From Torymus aiolomorphi (lineage: Eukaryota; Arthropoda; Insecta; Hymenoptera; Torymidae), in NCBI GenBank assembly GCA_036365515.1, contig CM070874.1, forward strand, positions 20,222,209-20,286,208: a stretch of DNA of 64,000 nucleotides, given 5' to 3'. The position numbers and the translations under genes are program-made. Shown one piece after another: positions 40,870 through 50,663 of this stretch (positions within the stretch are counted from its first letter, which is position 1; every line of letters begins with the position of its first letter). The notes below the pieces were generated by a model that did no database searches, was not told where the DNA came from, and worked only from the letters and a program-made list of their open reading frames with translations.

Positions 40870-42647
40870 CACGGTGAGATTGTAAAAATAATGTGCTTTT
40901 TGCTGTAGAAATACATCATTGAGAAACGTTTTTATTATTTTGTTTTTCCCTTATTTGAAAAAACAACACGGTTAAAGAAAGATCGCTATCGCAGCGAAAA
41001 AGCTTGCTGTGGCAGCGATTTTTATTGCTAGGAAAATGCAACGAAATCGGATTGCTGTTTCAACGACATAAACATTTCTGTACATATAATCAAATAAGTT
41101 TGCAATGTTAACAATCCATTTTGCTACAGCAACCTCTTGAGCCATTGTAGTAGCAAACTCAAATTGCTATTCCAATCAATTTTGTCACTGCAATGCATAT
41201 GACATCTATCAATTATTAGGTTATAATAAGAATGATTTTTTTTACTTGCACAGAGAATAAAAGGAAAAGATATAGGAATTGAAAAATAGTACATTGGGCA
41301 ACTAGGGAGGCAAATTACCGCCTTTGGCGACCGAGTGATACACGAGTGGTCAATATTATCATCCGAGTCTGAAAAAGTCAATTGCTAATGAGTTCAGGAA
41401 TAGGACCTTTCTTTGCATGGAAAGTGGATAGGGGATCGGACACATCGAGTCGTCATAACGGGAGACTAAGTTCTCTTCCTCCCGCCGTTCCCTAGACTTC
41501 AAATACTCGATTTTCGATTCACCTTTCTATGCAGAGAAAAAGGGCTTTTTTCATACACATGTTGCATGATAATATACTTTTTCATAGCTAAAGAAATTTA
41601 GAAATACGATTAAAAATTTTTATTAACGAATTTATTAAAAATTTAATTTAATATTATAAAACATTTTCCGTAACAATATAAGAATTTCCGTCACTAATAG
41701 GATATGCATTCAATACTGTATGATCGTACAATGAGTTAATGCGACTACAAAACCATGTATCCGACTCACACTATATATGCATATAAATGACTACCAAAGT
41801 ACTCCGTACATAATATATACAGTCCCTACAAATAATATCTTCTTAATTTTACCAAAAGTAGGCAAAAAATTTTCATCTATACTTAAAAAAATTGTTGACT
41901 CTAGTGTGTATTCTGTTCCCTTAAACCTACTTAATACTTTTTACAAATTCGTACTCACGAAATTTTTTTTAGTGTAAAATCGGGCACTGTTACAAAATAG
42001 CGCATATACACTATTTTTTTTGAACATATACACAATACTTTAGTAAAAATCCAATTTCATTATTTTGAAAGTATATATACACTGAATAAATAGTGCATAT
42101 TCACTATTTTGTACCAGTGCCCGATTTTGCACTGAAAAAGTTTTAGAGAGTATGTATAATTAGTATCAATATTGCTGAGTAAATGATTTTGAAAATCAAC
42201 CTTTAAATTTATCGATAATATCATCAGGTATTCTCCACCTACGTAAGAGGTTAGACGCATATTCGACACTCATGATGCTGAATTGACGTTGCAATACTTT
42301 TTTGTTAATGTAACTATGTGAAGGGATTAACATAGCAACCAAAATGGTTGCTCTAACGATTTTCTATTGCTACGCTAAGCAAGATAATATATCGTATGCA
42401 CGCTCTTCTTTGAACGAACAATTTTGATTGTAACAGCGATTTACTTCGCTATACAGAACAATTAGGAGTTGGAAATTTAACGAAGTTATCGCAGCGATTG
42501 CCGAATTGCTATATTGATCATAAAATTATTTGGCAGAACAAAAGTTTGTTATCGTAGCAAACTTTTTGTTTGTACTTACAAACTTTATTGCTAATCTTAT
42601 TTAACAAACTATGAATCGCTGTCTCGATTATATTATTTTTTACCGTG
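40870..42647. mobile_element. 1.8-kb CACGG-ended TIR element
   Basis: Ends CACGGTGAGATTG and TTTTTTACCGTG. It is inserted in the split gene just after CDTTS. Both subterminal regions are full of short repeats of the type TTGCTNT...GCAGCGA. No transposase frame. The palindromic MITE at 41971-42133 is nested in it. Confidence 0.65.
41971..42133. mobile_element. 163-bp palindromic MITE
   Basis: AGTGTAAAATCGGGCACTG at the left pairs with CAGTGCCCGATTTTGCACT at the right, and pairing continues through ACAAAATAG and ATATACAC-type segments, so most of the element is stem. Confidence 0.75.
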
Positions 42648-43043
42648 AAGATGTCGTGTCACATCCTGTGAAAGCAAGCACAAAACCTATGAGCTTTTGC
42701 AGTTGAGGATATTTAAAACTTTTAGTGTCGTATTACAATCATTGACATTTCCTTTACCAGGTTTTAAAAAGTAAACAGTATTAATTGGTATGTGCTGTGT
42801 TAAGATTACGAGTAAGTCGATGTCTTCTCCAATTATCCAAGTTGTACCGCTTACCCTGCATTTTTCAGCATTACTTACAATGAAAAAATCAGCATCTTCT
42901 TCCGCTACGAATGTACTCCATTTTTCTTTTTGAAAATCTTCGCATAGTAATTCAATTAACTTTTTTTTATTTTTATTCCTGCTTAAAAATTTGTCTTGTG
43001 AAATGCTAATAATAGTATTTCTATTGAATTCTGTTTCCCGTCC
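42648..43043 (-). pseudogene. Split transposon-type gene, middle part (PIN-like GEDxDLL segment)
   Basis: On the minus strand, immediately beyond the BEL insertion, the reading continues with ISQDKFLSRNKNKKKLIELL, FVAEEDADFFIVSNAEK, WIIGEDIDLLVILTQH and INTVYFLKPGKG; then after a frame change FVLAFTGCDTTS at the CACGG element. Paired acidic residues in EEDADFFIV and GEDIDLLVIL are what one expects of a PIN/FEN-like nuclease fold, which is inference. A stop lies at 42688-42690 in the first frame. Confidence 0.65.
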
Positions 43044-43373
43044 TGTTTTTGTAGTTTAGTTGAATGGGTGGATCGGAGAGGTTCAAAATTAAATGCGTTT
43101 CGTGTGGAGGAAAATAAGTAGCTTTATTGCAGCCGTCCGTTGTGCCTCGTGGCTTACACGTAGTTGCTGTTCTCTCTCTTGTGGCCGTTGCGCTTGAACT
43201 GAGGAGCCGGTCGGCGCTGCGAAGTGCCGTCGGTGAGTCTTTGTTGAGGAGGGGCGGTGAGAGAGGACCGCGTGGAGGGCGTTCATTGGCTGCGCACCTA
43301 CGCGAACCGTATATTGCCTTATAAGGCCATGTGACGTCAGCTCGCGAACGTTCTAGGCGTTGGATCGTCGACA
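43044..43373 (-). repeat. BEL/Pao 3' LTR
   Basis: 330 bp, TGTTTTTG at one end and GTCGACA at the other. It contains a full palindromic CRE, TGACGTCA (43332-43339), and TATATTGCC about 20 bp away, a plausible enhancer-promoter pair. Confidence 0.95.
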
Positions 43374-43407
43374 TTCCGCCCACCTTCGCCAGGGTGGCGA
43401 ACGGTAC

Positions 43408-46400
43408 TCAATCATTAGGTAGGAGGCGAACGACCTTGGCGATGGGGCGTCGTAGTGTTGAGTTGGCCGTGCGAAGATCGACCACATGGATGATGCCATC
43501 GCTCCCTGGATGGATAGCCGTGATGCGGGCGATGGGCCACTTGGCTGGAGGAGCGAGCTCGTTGCGAAGAAGCACAAGTTCGCCCATGGTTACTTGAGGG
43601 TGCGGCTGTCTCCACTTCATGCGGGATTGCAGAGACGTCAAGTACTCGGTAGACCACCTGGCCCAGAACTGTTGCATCAGCTGGCTGACCAAGAGCCAGT
43701 GCTTTCCAGGTGGGATGTTGTCGTTGGTGACATCTCCTTCGGGAACTATAAATGAGGATCGTTGTATGAGAAAATGTGATGGTGAGAGGAAATTAAGGTC
43801 TGACGGATCATCAGTGAGAGCAGTTAAAGGCCTGGAGTTTAGGCACGCTTCAATGCGGCACATAAGTGTAGCTAGTTCGGAAAAGGTGAGAACTTGTTCT
43901 CCAATGACTCGGCGCATGTGGTGTTTTGCCGATTTAACTGCAGCCTCCCAAATGCCTCCAAAATGAGGAGCACTGGGGGGATTAAAAAGCCAAGAAGTTC
44001 CTTCTTGAGCGAGAGACTTGACAATTCGAGTTGAATAAGACGTTGAAGAGCTAACCATCTGTCTTAACTGAGTGTCAGCACCTACAAAGTTTGTTCCTTG
44101 ATCGGAATACAATTCTTTGCAGAAACCTCTACGCGCGGTAAAACGATGGAAAGCGGCGATGAATTCTTCGCTAGTGTAGTCTTCGACTACCTCGATGTGT
44201 ACGGCTCTGGTAGCCATACAGATAAAAATTGCAATATAGCCCTTCATCGTGCCCTTACCCCTAGTTTTAGTAAGACGCACGTGGATGGGGCCGGCATAAT
44301 CAATACCAGAGCGCTCGAATGGCGGAGAAGGACACACTCGAGCCTCTGGCAACTCACCCATTAATTGAGTTGGAATTCGAGCGGCATGGCGTGAGCATAC
44401 GAGGCAAGCTCTGATGACTTTCTTCACTGCGGAGCAACCTTTCACTATCCAGTACTGACGTCTAAGTGTGGCAAGTGTTAATTGAACACCACCATGGAGA
44501 GTACGATGATGAGCATCTCTTATTAATAAGGTTGTAAAGTGACAATCAGCAGGTAGGATGAGGGGATGCTTAGCATCTTCTTCGAGAAGAGAATGTGAGA
44601 GTCGACCGCCCACCCTGAGCAAATGATTTTGTATCATGGGATTTAGAGATAAAAGTGAGCTTTTAGACGAAAGTTTTCCTGATCTCGAAAGTTGTTGGAG
44701 TTCAGTCTTAAAATAAGCCTTCTGAATTATGTGGATCAAACAAAGTTTGATGTTTCCAATCTCACTAGCACTAACCTCCTCAGAAGTCGGAGGGTGATGG
44801 CGTAGTAGGGATTGAAAGACAGAAAAAAGACTAACGCCTAAATTTGACGACGTCGTACGCTCTATTCTCGGGCTGACTCGATTAATGAATCGAAAGCAGT
44901 AAGACGCTATTCGTAACAATTTATCTAAAGAGGAGTACTCACTAATAAGACTCCAAACTTCTGGAGTACTCTCCATCGAATTTGGAGTGTTCTTACTAGC
45001 GACTAGAGTGTAACTAGGTTGAAGATTCAGGCTATTTACAGTAAAATTGAGTTCATCATGAGACCTTGGCCAGGGTTCATGGCTATCAGACAACCATGAG
45101 GGACATTTCCACCACAAGCCATGCGAGGCAAGTTTGGAAGGCTCAATACCTCGTGATATGATATCGGCGGGGTTGTCCGCTGATCGCACATGATGCCAAA
45201 AGGCATCGGGTAGCAGGGTGTGAACCTCTGAGCACCTGTTCGCTACAAACACGCCCCATCTAGATGGGTGATCTTTCAGCCAAAAGAGCACATCTGCGGA
45301 ATCGGACCATAAATGAATACTATCGATTTTACTTGGGAAGGATTCGATGAACGTGTGAGTCAAACGTGTAAGTAGCAAGGCGGCGCAAAGCTCTAAGTGA
45401 GGTATACTTAAGGTTTTCAGTGGAGCTACTCGTGTTTTGGCCACTTGAAATGTGACTAGAATATTTGGCTTTTGAATTAAGCGCAGATAGATTACTGCAC
45501 CATATGCAAATTTAGAAGCATCCGCAAATCCATGAACCTCAATAAGTTCGCAATGTGGGGTGTATCCACTCCAACGAGGGATTGTTAAGTGACTAATAAG
45601 GTGAAGATCTTGCAACCAAGTTTGCCAGCGATTCGAAATATCGATAGGAAGTTCCTCATCCCAGCCAACTTTAAGTAGCCATAAGGATTGCATGATGATT
45701 TTAGCAGTAATGACTATAGGGGCCAACCAGCCCATAGGATCAGAAAGACGAGCTATTCTTGAAAGAACAGTACGTTTTGTGAAGGGCAATTCGATCGGCT
45801 CTTCTATGATATGAAAGCTAAAGCAATCAGTATTAGGATGCCAGCCTATACCTAAGATTGGTACAGATATATCTGGGGAAAATAATGTAATGGAATCGGC
45901 AGCTAACATGTTCGAGGGTAGATAAGAAAGAACTTCAGTATTATTTGATGTCCATTTTCGAAGATTGAGATTACCTTGTTTGAAGAGTTGAATTAACTCA
46001 TCTTGTTTCATCAGAGCTTCGTCAAATGAATGTGCACCTGAAAGCACATTATCGGAATACATTTCTGTGCGAACAGCTTCAGCTGCGATCGGAAAAGTTT
46101 TACCATAGTCTTCTGCTAATCTCAGAAGAGTTCGTATGGCTAGAAATGGTGAACAGGCCAAACCATACGTCACTGTGGTCAATCGATAGGTTTCAATGGG
46201 TTCAATCTTGTCAAAACGCCATAGAATCGACTGAAAGGGTTGATCACATTGTTCGACACCAATCTGCCTGAACATTTTCTCCACGTCAGCTGATAGAGCG
46301 ATCTTATACCTGCGCCAGGCACAGATCAAAGCGACGGGATTCTGAAGAAGATTAGGTCCAATGTGAAGAAGATCATTGACCGAAACACCTGATTTGGCCT

Positions 46401-46824
46401 TACTCGAGCCATTAAACACTGTACGTAATTTGGTCGTCGTACTTGTTTCTTTCCACACACCATGATGTGGTAAGAAGGCTTGAGGTTTGTTAGAAGATGG
46501 ATCAAATTTTGTAGTGAGTGACATGTGACCAAGGTCAATGTACTCTTTCATAAAATTACTATAGGCTATTTTGAGTTTCTCGTCTTTAGCGAAGTTTGCT
46601 TCGAGACGAGTTAGTGCGCGTAATGCGGCAGAATGAGAGCTCTCGAGATGAGCAGAACTCAACTGGTCTCGACTTTTCCAGGGTAGGCTTACAATATATT
46701 GCCCTGTTTCATCTTGACGAGTTGATTTTTGATAGAATTCCTCGCAGACTTGTTCGTCTGGCGAGTAAGATTTTTTGTCATTGACTATCTCCTCCGCCCT
46801 CCAAAAATCTTGTACGAGCTCCAA
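43408..46824 (-). CDS. pol: BEL/Pao pol: reverse transcriptase, RNase H, integrase
   Basis: A 1138-codon open frame. RT has motif A SADVEKMFRQ and an active-site motif YSDNVLSG where the family has YVDD, so the second catalytic Asp is Asn and activity is doubtful. RNase H shows VHGFADASKFAYGAVIY and LWSDSADV. Integrase has the HHCC zinc site (HHRTLHGG...CLVC) and the DDE triad in SGIDYAGP, YSDQGTNFVGA and GIWEAAVKSA. The frame is really open upstream of 46824, overlapping the end of the gag frame. Relative to gag it is in another frame, by a natural shift or an indel. Confidence 0.93.
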   Translation of the reverse strand: MELVQDFWRAEEIVNDKKSYSPDEQVCEEFYQKSTRQDETGQYIVSLPWKSRDQLSSAHLESSHSAALRALTRLEANFAKDEKLKIAYSNFMKEYIDLGHMSLTTKFDPSSNKPQAFLPHHGVWKETSTTTKLRTVFNGSSKAKSGVSVNDLLHIGPNLLQNPVALICAWRRYKIALSADVEKMFRQIGVEQCDQPFQSILWRFDKIEPIETYRLTTVTYGLACSPFLAIRTLLRLAEDYGKTFPIAAEAVRTEMYSDNVLSGAHSFDEALMKQDELIQLFKQGNLNLRKWTSNNTEVLSYLPSNMLAADSITLFSPDISVPILGIGWHPNTDCFSFHIIEEPIELPFTKRTVLSRIARLSDPMGWLAPIVITAKIIMQSLWLLKVGWDEELPIDISNRWQTWLQDLHLISHLTIPRWSGYTPHCELIEVHGFADASKFAYGAVIYLRLIQKPNILVTFQVAKTRVAPLKTLSIPHLELCAALLLTRLTHTFIESFPSKIDSIHLWSDSADVLFWLKDHPSRWGVFVANRCSEVHTLLPDAFWHHVRSADNPADIISRGIEPSKLASHGLWWKCPSWLSDSHEPWPRSHDELNFTVNSLNLQPSYTLVASKNTPNSMESTPEVWSLISEYSSLDKLLRIASYCFRFINRVSPRIERTTSSNLGVSLFSVFQSLLRHHPPTSEEVSASEIGNIKLCLIHIIQKAYFKTELQQLSRSGKLSSKSSLLSLNPMIQNHLLRVGGRLSHSLLEEDAKHPLILPADCHFTTLLIRDAHHRTLHGGVQLTLATLRRQYWIVKGCSAVKKVIRACLVCSRHAARIPTQLMGELPEARVCPSPPFERSGIDYAGPIHVRLTKTRGKGTMKGYIAIFICMATRAVHIEVVEDYTSEEFIAAFHRFTARRGFCKELYSDQGTNFVGADTQLRQMVSSSTSYSTRIVKSLAQEGTSWLFNPPSAPHFGGIWEAAVKSAKHHMRRVIGEQVLTFSELATLMCRIEACLNSRPLTALTDDPSDLNFLSPSHFLIQRSSFIVPEGDVTNDNIPPGKHWLLVSQLMQQFWARWSTEYLTSLQSRMKWRQPHPQVTMGELVLLRNELAPPAKWPIARITAIHPGSDGIIHVVDLRTANSTLRRPIAKVVRLLPND

Positions 46825-46834
46825 GAGTTTGGCT

Positions 46835-48757
46835 TCATGCTCGCAGCTGTTCGAGCAATGAAGAGCTATTGATTCTAGCCCGATTTCTGGAGTTGGAACT
46901 AAGTGCTATCGGCTGAAGACTTTGGCCCTTAACAATTTGATTTTCAATGATTTGCGCATAAGCGCTTGCACCGAGTAGAATATCGATACGTGAAGGTTCG
47001 AGATACTTGGGGTCTGCTAGTTGCAGCCCTCTTAAGTATTCGAAATTTGTATTACCCTCTACGACGGGAGGTTTATACGATGAGAGTTTTGGCAAAACTA
47101 TAGAATCAACTTCTAGTGAGAAAGTTGAATTGAAATGCGGTTGTATAGTAAGACGAGCTACTTTAGAAGAAACAGCGGCTGTCTTTTCTCCTATACCTTG
47201 GATGTGCGTATGACTGGTTCTACAATTTAGAGAAAGCAAGTTACACATAGCTTGTGTAACAAGTGAGATTTGAGATCCGGGATCAATAAGTGCACGAACT
47301 AGAGTTTTGGTTCCGTTAGGACCAAGGGCGTTAACCCTAGCGGTAGCTAAAAGTACTCCTGTACATTTAGTACTTTCTCCACTATTGAGGGAGACTGCTT
47401 GAAGAGCAGATTGATCGTCTTTAGAAATGACGAAATTGCCACAGTTTGGGCTAGAGGTGCTGGTCGCTGAGTCAATCTGATCAGTCTGCAACGAACTGAT
47501 TGCTTGATTGTTGTCAGAGTGCACCATGGTGTGATGCTTAGCTTTACAAAGAAAGCATCGAAAGGTGGAAGTACAATTTTTAACATTGTGCTTCCCTAAA
47601 CAATTGTAACAAAAATTATAAGATTTGATCAATTCCTTTCGCTCAGGAATCCTTTTGTTGAGAAATCTTTCACACCTATTTGTAAAATGAGATTGATTGC
47701 AAAACAAACATTTCTTTTTTGTTGGGTTCGTCGGAGAAGTCTGATGAGAATAAACCGACTGAGCATTGTCATGCTCTGGTTTTCGAGATTTTGAGTTAAG
47801 TGACGAAGTTTTAGGGTTATTGTTCGAAGAGGTTCTAGTACCTGCTTCGATAGCCTCTAGAGTCAGGGTTTGACTTCGAAGAAAGGCTTGAAGTTGTTCC
47901 ATGGTTGGTGGGTCTACACTGTCACCGAGGTGTCTTTCCCATTCTTTACGTGTATTTAAATCGAGTCGATTTATCGCAAAGTGAACGATTAAATCACTAC
48001 CTAATGAGGCGGCTCGATCAAGAGAGGTTAAACTAGCGATGGGATTGAAAATTTCCCTATAAATTCGTTTGATTTCTGATGAAATATCTGACTTCATAGA
48101 TTTGACTGCAAAGATTTCCGAGATATGAGAACTAACAATACGGCGTTGATTTTCATAATACTCGGTTAGGGTTGTCCAAGCACGCTCATAATTATCACTA
48201 GAAATAGGAAGAGACTTAATTTTCTCTAATGCCTCACCTGTAAGGTGAGTGCGAAGATAATGCAATTTCAACACAGGTGTTAAGTCTTCGCGACGATGTA
48301 TGACCGAACGGAAGACATCTCTAAAATTTTCCCAATCAGAGAATTTTCCTGTAAACTTTGGTAAATCTACTCTCGGTAAAGATTGAAACGAAACGTTAGT
48401 TACATGAGCAGGATTTGTCGCAACTGGGACCACATTCGGATTGGAGGAGCCTTGATTGGCATCTGTTACTCTTAGAGCCTGTAAGTAATCACGAAATTCT
48501 CCTCGGCGGATATAAAAGCTATCCTCGACCAACTCACAGATGTTCCTTTTAAAATAGTCATGCCTTTTATCAAGAGCCTCGAGACTCAGAATTGATTCGT
48601 GATTTAACTGAAAAGTCGCATAATTTGCTTCAAGTCCGTCGAGACATGATCCGGCATGACCTTCCGTCATGTTATCTTTACCCTTTGACTTGAAATTTTG
48701 AAATGAATTATTAATCCTAGCCTGAAGTAACAACTGTCTAGTATGAAGTCCCTCCAT
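46835..48757 (-). CDS. gag: BEL/Pao gag and protease
   Basis: The first ATG is at 48757 (MEGLHTRQLLLQARI). Gag carries PKFTGKFSDWENFRDVFRS, HYLRTHLTGEALEKI, and two zinc knuckles of CX2CX3HX4C type (CLFCNQSHFTNRC, CYNCLGKHNVKNC). The aspartic protease follows with ALIDPGSQISLV, in which DPGS replaces the usual DSGS/DTGS. The frame ends LEQLRA and TGA at 46835. Pol starts within a few codons in another frame, so expression of pol needs a shift at or before this stop. Confidence 0.92.
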   Translation of the reverse strand: MEGLHTRQLLLQARINNSFQNFKSKGKDNMTEGHAGSCLDGLEANYATFQLNHESILSLEALDKRHDYFKRNICELVEDSFYIRRGEFRDYLQALRVTDANQGSSNPNVVPVATNPAHVTNVSFQSLPRVDLPKFTGKFSDWENFRDVFRSVIHRREDLTPVLKLHYLRTHLTGEALEKIKSLPISSDNYERAWTTLTEYYENQRRIVSSHISEIFAVKSMKSDISSEIKRIYREIFNPIASLTSLDRAASLGSDLIVHFAINRLDLNTRKEWERHLGDSVDPPTMEQLQAFLRSQTLTLEAIEAGTRTSSNNNPKTSSLNSKSRKPEHDNAQSVYSHQTSPTNPTKKKCLFCNQSHFTNRCERFLNKRIPERKELIKSYNFCYNCLGKHNVKNCTSTFRCFLCKAKHHTMVHSDNNQAISSLQTDQIDSATSTSSPNCGNFVISKDDQSALQAVSLNSGESTKCTGVLLATARVNALGPNGTKTLVRALIDPGSQISLVTQAMCNLLSLNCRTSHTHIQGIGEKTAAVSSKVARLTIQPHFNSTFSLEVDSIVLPKLSSYKPPVVEGNTNFEYLRGLQLADPKYLEPSRIDILLGASAYAQIIENQIVKGQSLQPIALSSNSRNRARINSSSLLEQLRA

Positions 48758-49194
48758 TTTGAGATCAAGTAATTTGACAAGTAACAAGTAGACTATTTGA
48801 ACTTTGGTGATGAGTTAACTGCCCTTGCTCACTCGAGAGTAGAACAATGACTAGTGAAGAGAATTCTTAACCTAGGTTATAATACTTATACTACAGTGTA
48901 AGTTGTGATGCGCTTGAAGATGCCACGTTAACTGCGTCTGCTACTGTTCCCACGATGAATTAGCTGATGATCCGCAGCGTCGTTGAGAAGGGCTTGAAGT
49001 AAAGTTACTGCAGGCGTTGTGTTCAGCAACCGCTGCAGCGTTCTCAACAGTTGAAGCAGGAATGGGTCCAGCTGTAGATCAGGAGTAGAAGTTGACGTTG
49101 AGGCGTGGCAGAAGACAGCGTAGAGACTGCAAGGTCCAAATTTTATAAGTATTTTGCAATGATAAGTTATTGCACCCAAGTTCAAACTCAAAAG

Positions 49195-49420
49195 AGATGT
49201 AACTCCCAGGTTCAAATATGATTAACCCAAGTTCAAACAAAGAAAAGCCAAGTTGAGCAAGTTCAAATAACTTTAATTAGAGTTCAAATAAATTTAAACC
49301 AAGTTCAAATAAATTTAAACCAAGTTCAAATAAATTTAAACCAAGTTCAAATAAAATTAACCCAAGTTCAAACAAAGAAAAGCCAAGTTCAACAAGAAAG
49401 GCCAAGGTTCACCACAACTA
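49195..49420. repeat. About 20-bp tandem repeat in the BEL leader
   Basis: Units of the type AAGTTCAAATAAATTTAAACC repeated about ten times with variation, AT-rich. Confidence 0.85.
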
Positions 49421-49479
49421 AATTGGAACGATACGTGTGTTCATTTATTGGCCTAATGTATCCTTTGCTTCCTGGAGTA

Positions 49480-49850
49480 GTCCGTGGACGGACTGGTGTA
49501 GACCCCGTAGCTCGCATTCCATGTGGATAGTCCTTGCTTCGACTTGCGTGGACCCCGTAGCGCTGACACGTGGGTACTCCTTGGCTTGGCTGTTGTAGAC
49601 CCCGTTGCGTGTACGCTGCACGCGGGTAGTCCGTGGATTGATTGGTGTGAGCCCCGTTGCGTGTAGGTTCCACGCGGGTACTCCTTGTTTTGCCTGTTGT
49701 AGACCCCGTTGCGTGTACGCTGCACGCGGGTAGTCCCTGGCTTGAATGATGTGGACCCCGTGCGTGCACGCTGCACACGGGTTGTCCTTTTGTTGAATTA
49801 TGTGGACCCCGTAGCGTGTACGATGCACGCTGGTTGTCCGCGTCTTGATA
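49480..49850. repeat. About 55-bp GC-rich minisatellite in the BEL leader
   Basis: Seven units centred on GTAGACCCCGTTGCGTGTAC and GCTGCACGCGGGTAGTCC, spaced 50-58 bp. All reading frames across it encode repetitive peptides and are not counted as genes. Confidence 0.85.
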
Positions 49851-49852
49851 TC

Positions 49853-49996
49853 TGCCGGTCACCGTACGAACGCGGTGACTCGAGAGCTGGCTTTACAGCG
49901 CACGCTCTTGGCTACAAGACAAGATGGCTGCCGGTCACCGTACGAACGCGATAACTCTAGAGCTGGCTTTGCAGCGCACGCTCTTGGCAACGTCTT
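49853..49996. repeat. Direct duplication in the BEL leader
   Basis: CTGCCGGTCACCGTACGAAC to GCGCACGCTCTTGGC occurs twice in succession, about 75 bp apart. Confidence 0.85.
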
Positions 49997-50328
49997 GGAG
50001 TCGTTAGGTACACACTCCAAGGCGCTTTCAGAAATGGGGAAAATAGCAATGGAGTGTGCTATTTCCCTTAGGAAGCCTCAGTGATAGGCTTCCTCGCGCG
50101 CGACGGCGAAACGAGAGAGAGAGAGAGAGAGAGACAGCAATGTACGCGCGAAGTCGGCATGCTAGAGCACGCGACTGTTACGGCACTCACGACCACGAAC
50201 ACTTTTGATGCGTACCTGGAGAGAAGAAACTAGTCCTACGCCACTCGAGAGTATGCGTAGGGCGTAGAAAGAGGTGTCTCCATCGCTGTGGCCATACTCG
50301 CTCCCACGATCCGGCTCGAAGGACCAAA

Positions 50329-50658
50329 TGTTTTTGTAGTTTAGTTGAATGGGTGGATCGGAGAGGTTCAAAATTAAATGCGTTTCGTGTGGAGGAAAAT
50401 AAGTAGCTTTATTGCAGCCGTCCGTTGTGCCTCGTGGCTTACACGTAGTTGCTGTTCTCTCTCTTGTGGCCGTCGCGCTTGAACTGAGGAGCCGGCCGGT
50501 GCTGCGAAGTGCCGTCGGCGAGTCTTTGTTGAGGAGGGGCGGTGAGAGAGGACCGCGTGGAGGGCGTTCATTGGCTGCGCACCTGCGCGAGCCGTATATT
50601 GCCTTATAAGGCCATGTGACGTCAGCTCGCGAACGTTCTAGGCGTTGGATCGTCGACA
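50329..50658 (-). repeat. BEL/Pao 5' LTR
   Basis: 330-bp partner of 43044-43373, with the same CRE (TGACGTCA) and TATATTGCC. Confidence 0.95.
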
Positions 50659-50663
50659 CGTCC

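Larger units (their letters stand above)
48758..50328 (-). other. BEL/Pao 1.6-kb leader with minisatellites
   Basis: Unusually long untranslated leader. It holds three repeat arrays (described separately), a (GA)n run at about 50112-50132 and the primer-binding site at about 50310-50327. No protein recognised. Confidence 0.7.
43044..50658 (-). mobile_element. BEL/Pao LTR retrotransposon, nearly intact
   Basis: 7.6 kb, minus-strand orientation. LTRs of 330 bp at 43044-43373 and 50329-50658 with TG...CA ends; CGTCC is duplicated at both sides (43039-43043 and 50659-50663). Next to the 5' LTR the sequence TGGTCCTTCGAGCCGGA is complementary to the 3' end of tRNA-Tyr, a primer-binding site. A purine-rich GGTGGGCGGAA precedes the 3' LTR. 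I count six LTR differences (about 1.8%), all transitions. Gag-protease and RT-RNase H-integrase frames are open but in different frames. It interrupts the split gene. Confidence 0.95.

Noticed and set aside
43331..44364. Plus-strand frames opposite the BEL pol gene
   Set aside because: Antisense shadows of a 1138-codon pol frame.
49389..49862. Minus-strand frames over the GC-rich minisatellite
   Set aside because: Every frame is open and repetitive; part of a retrotransposon leader.
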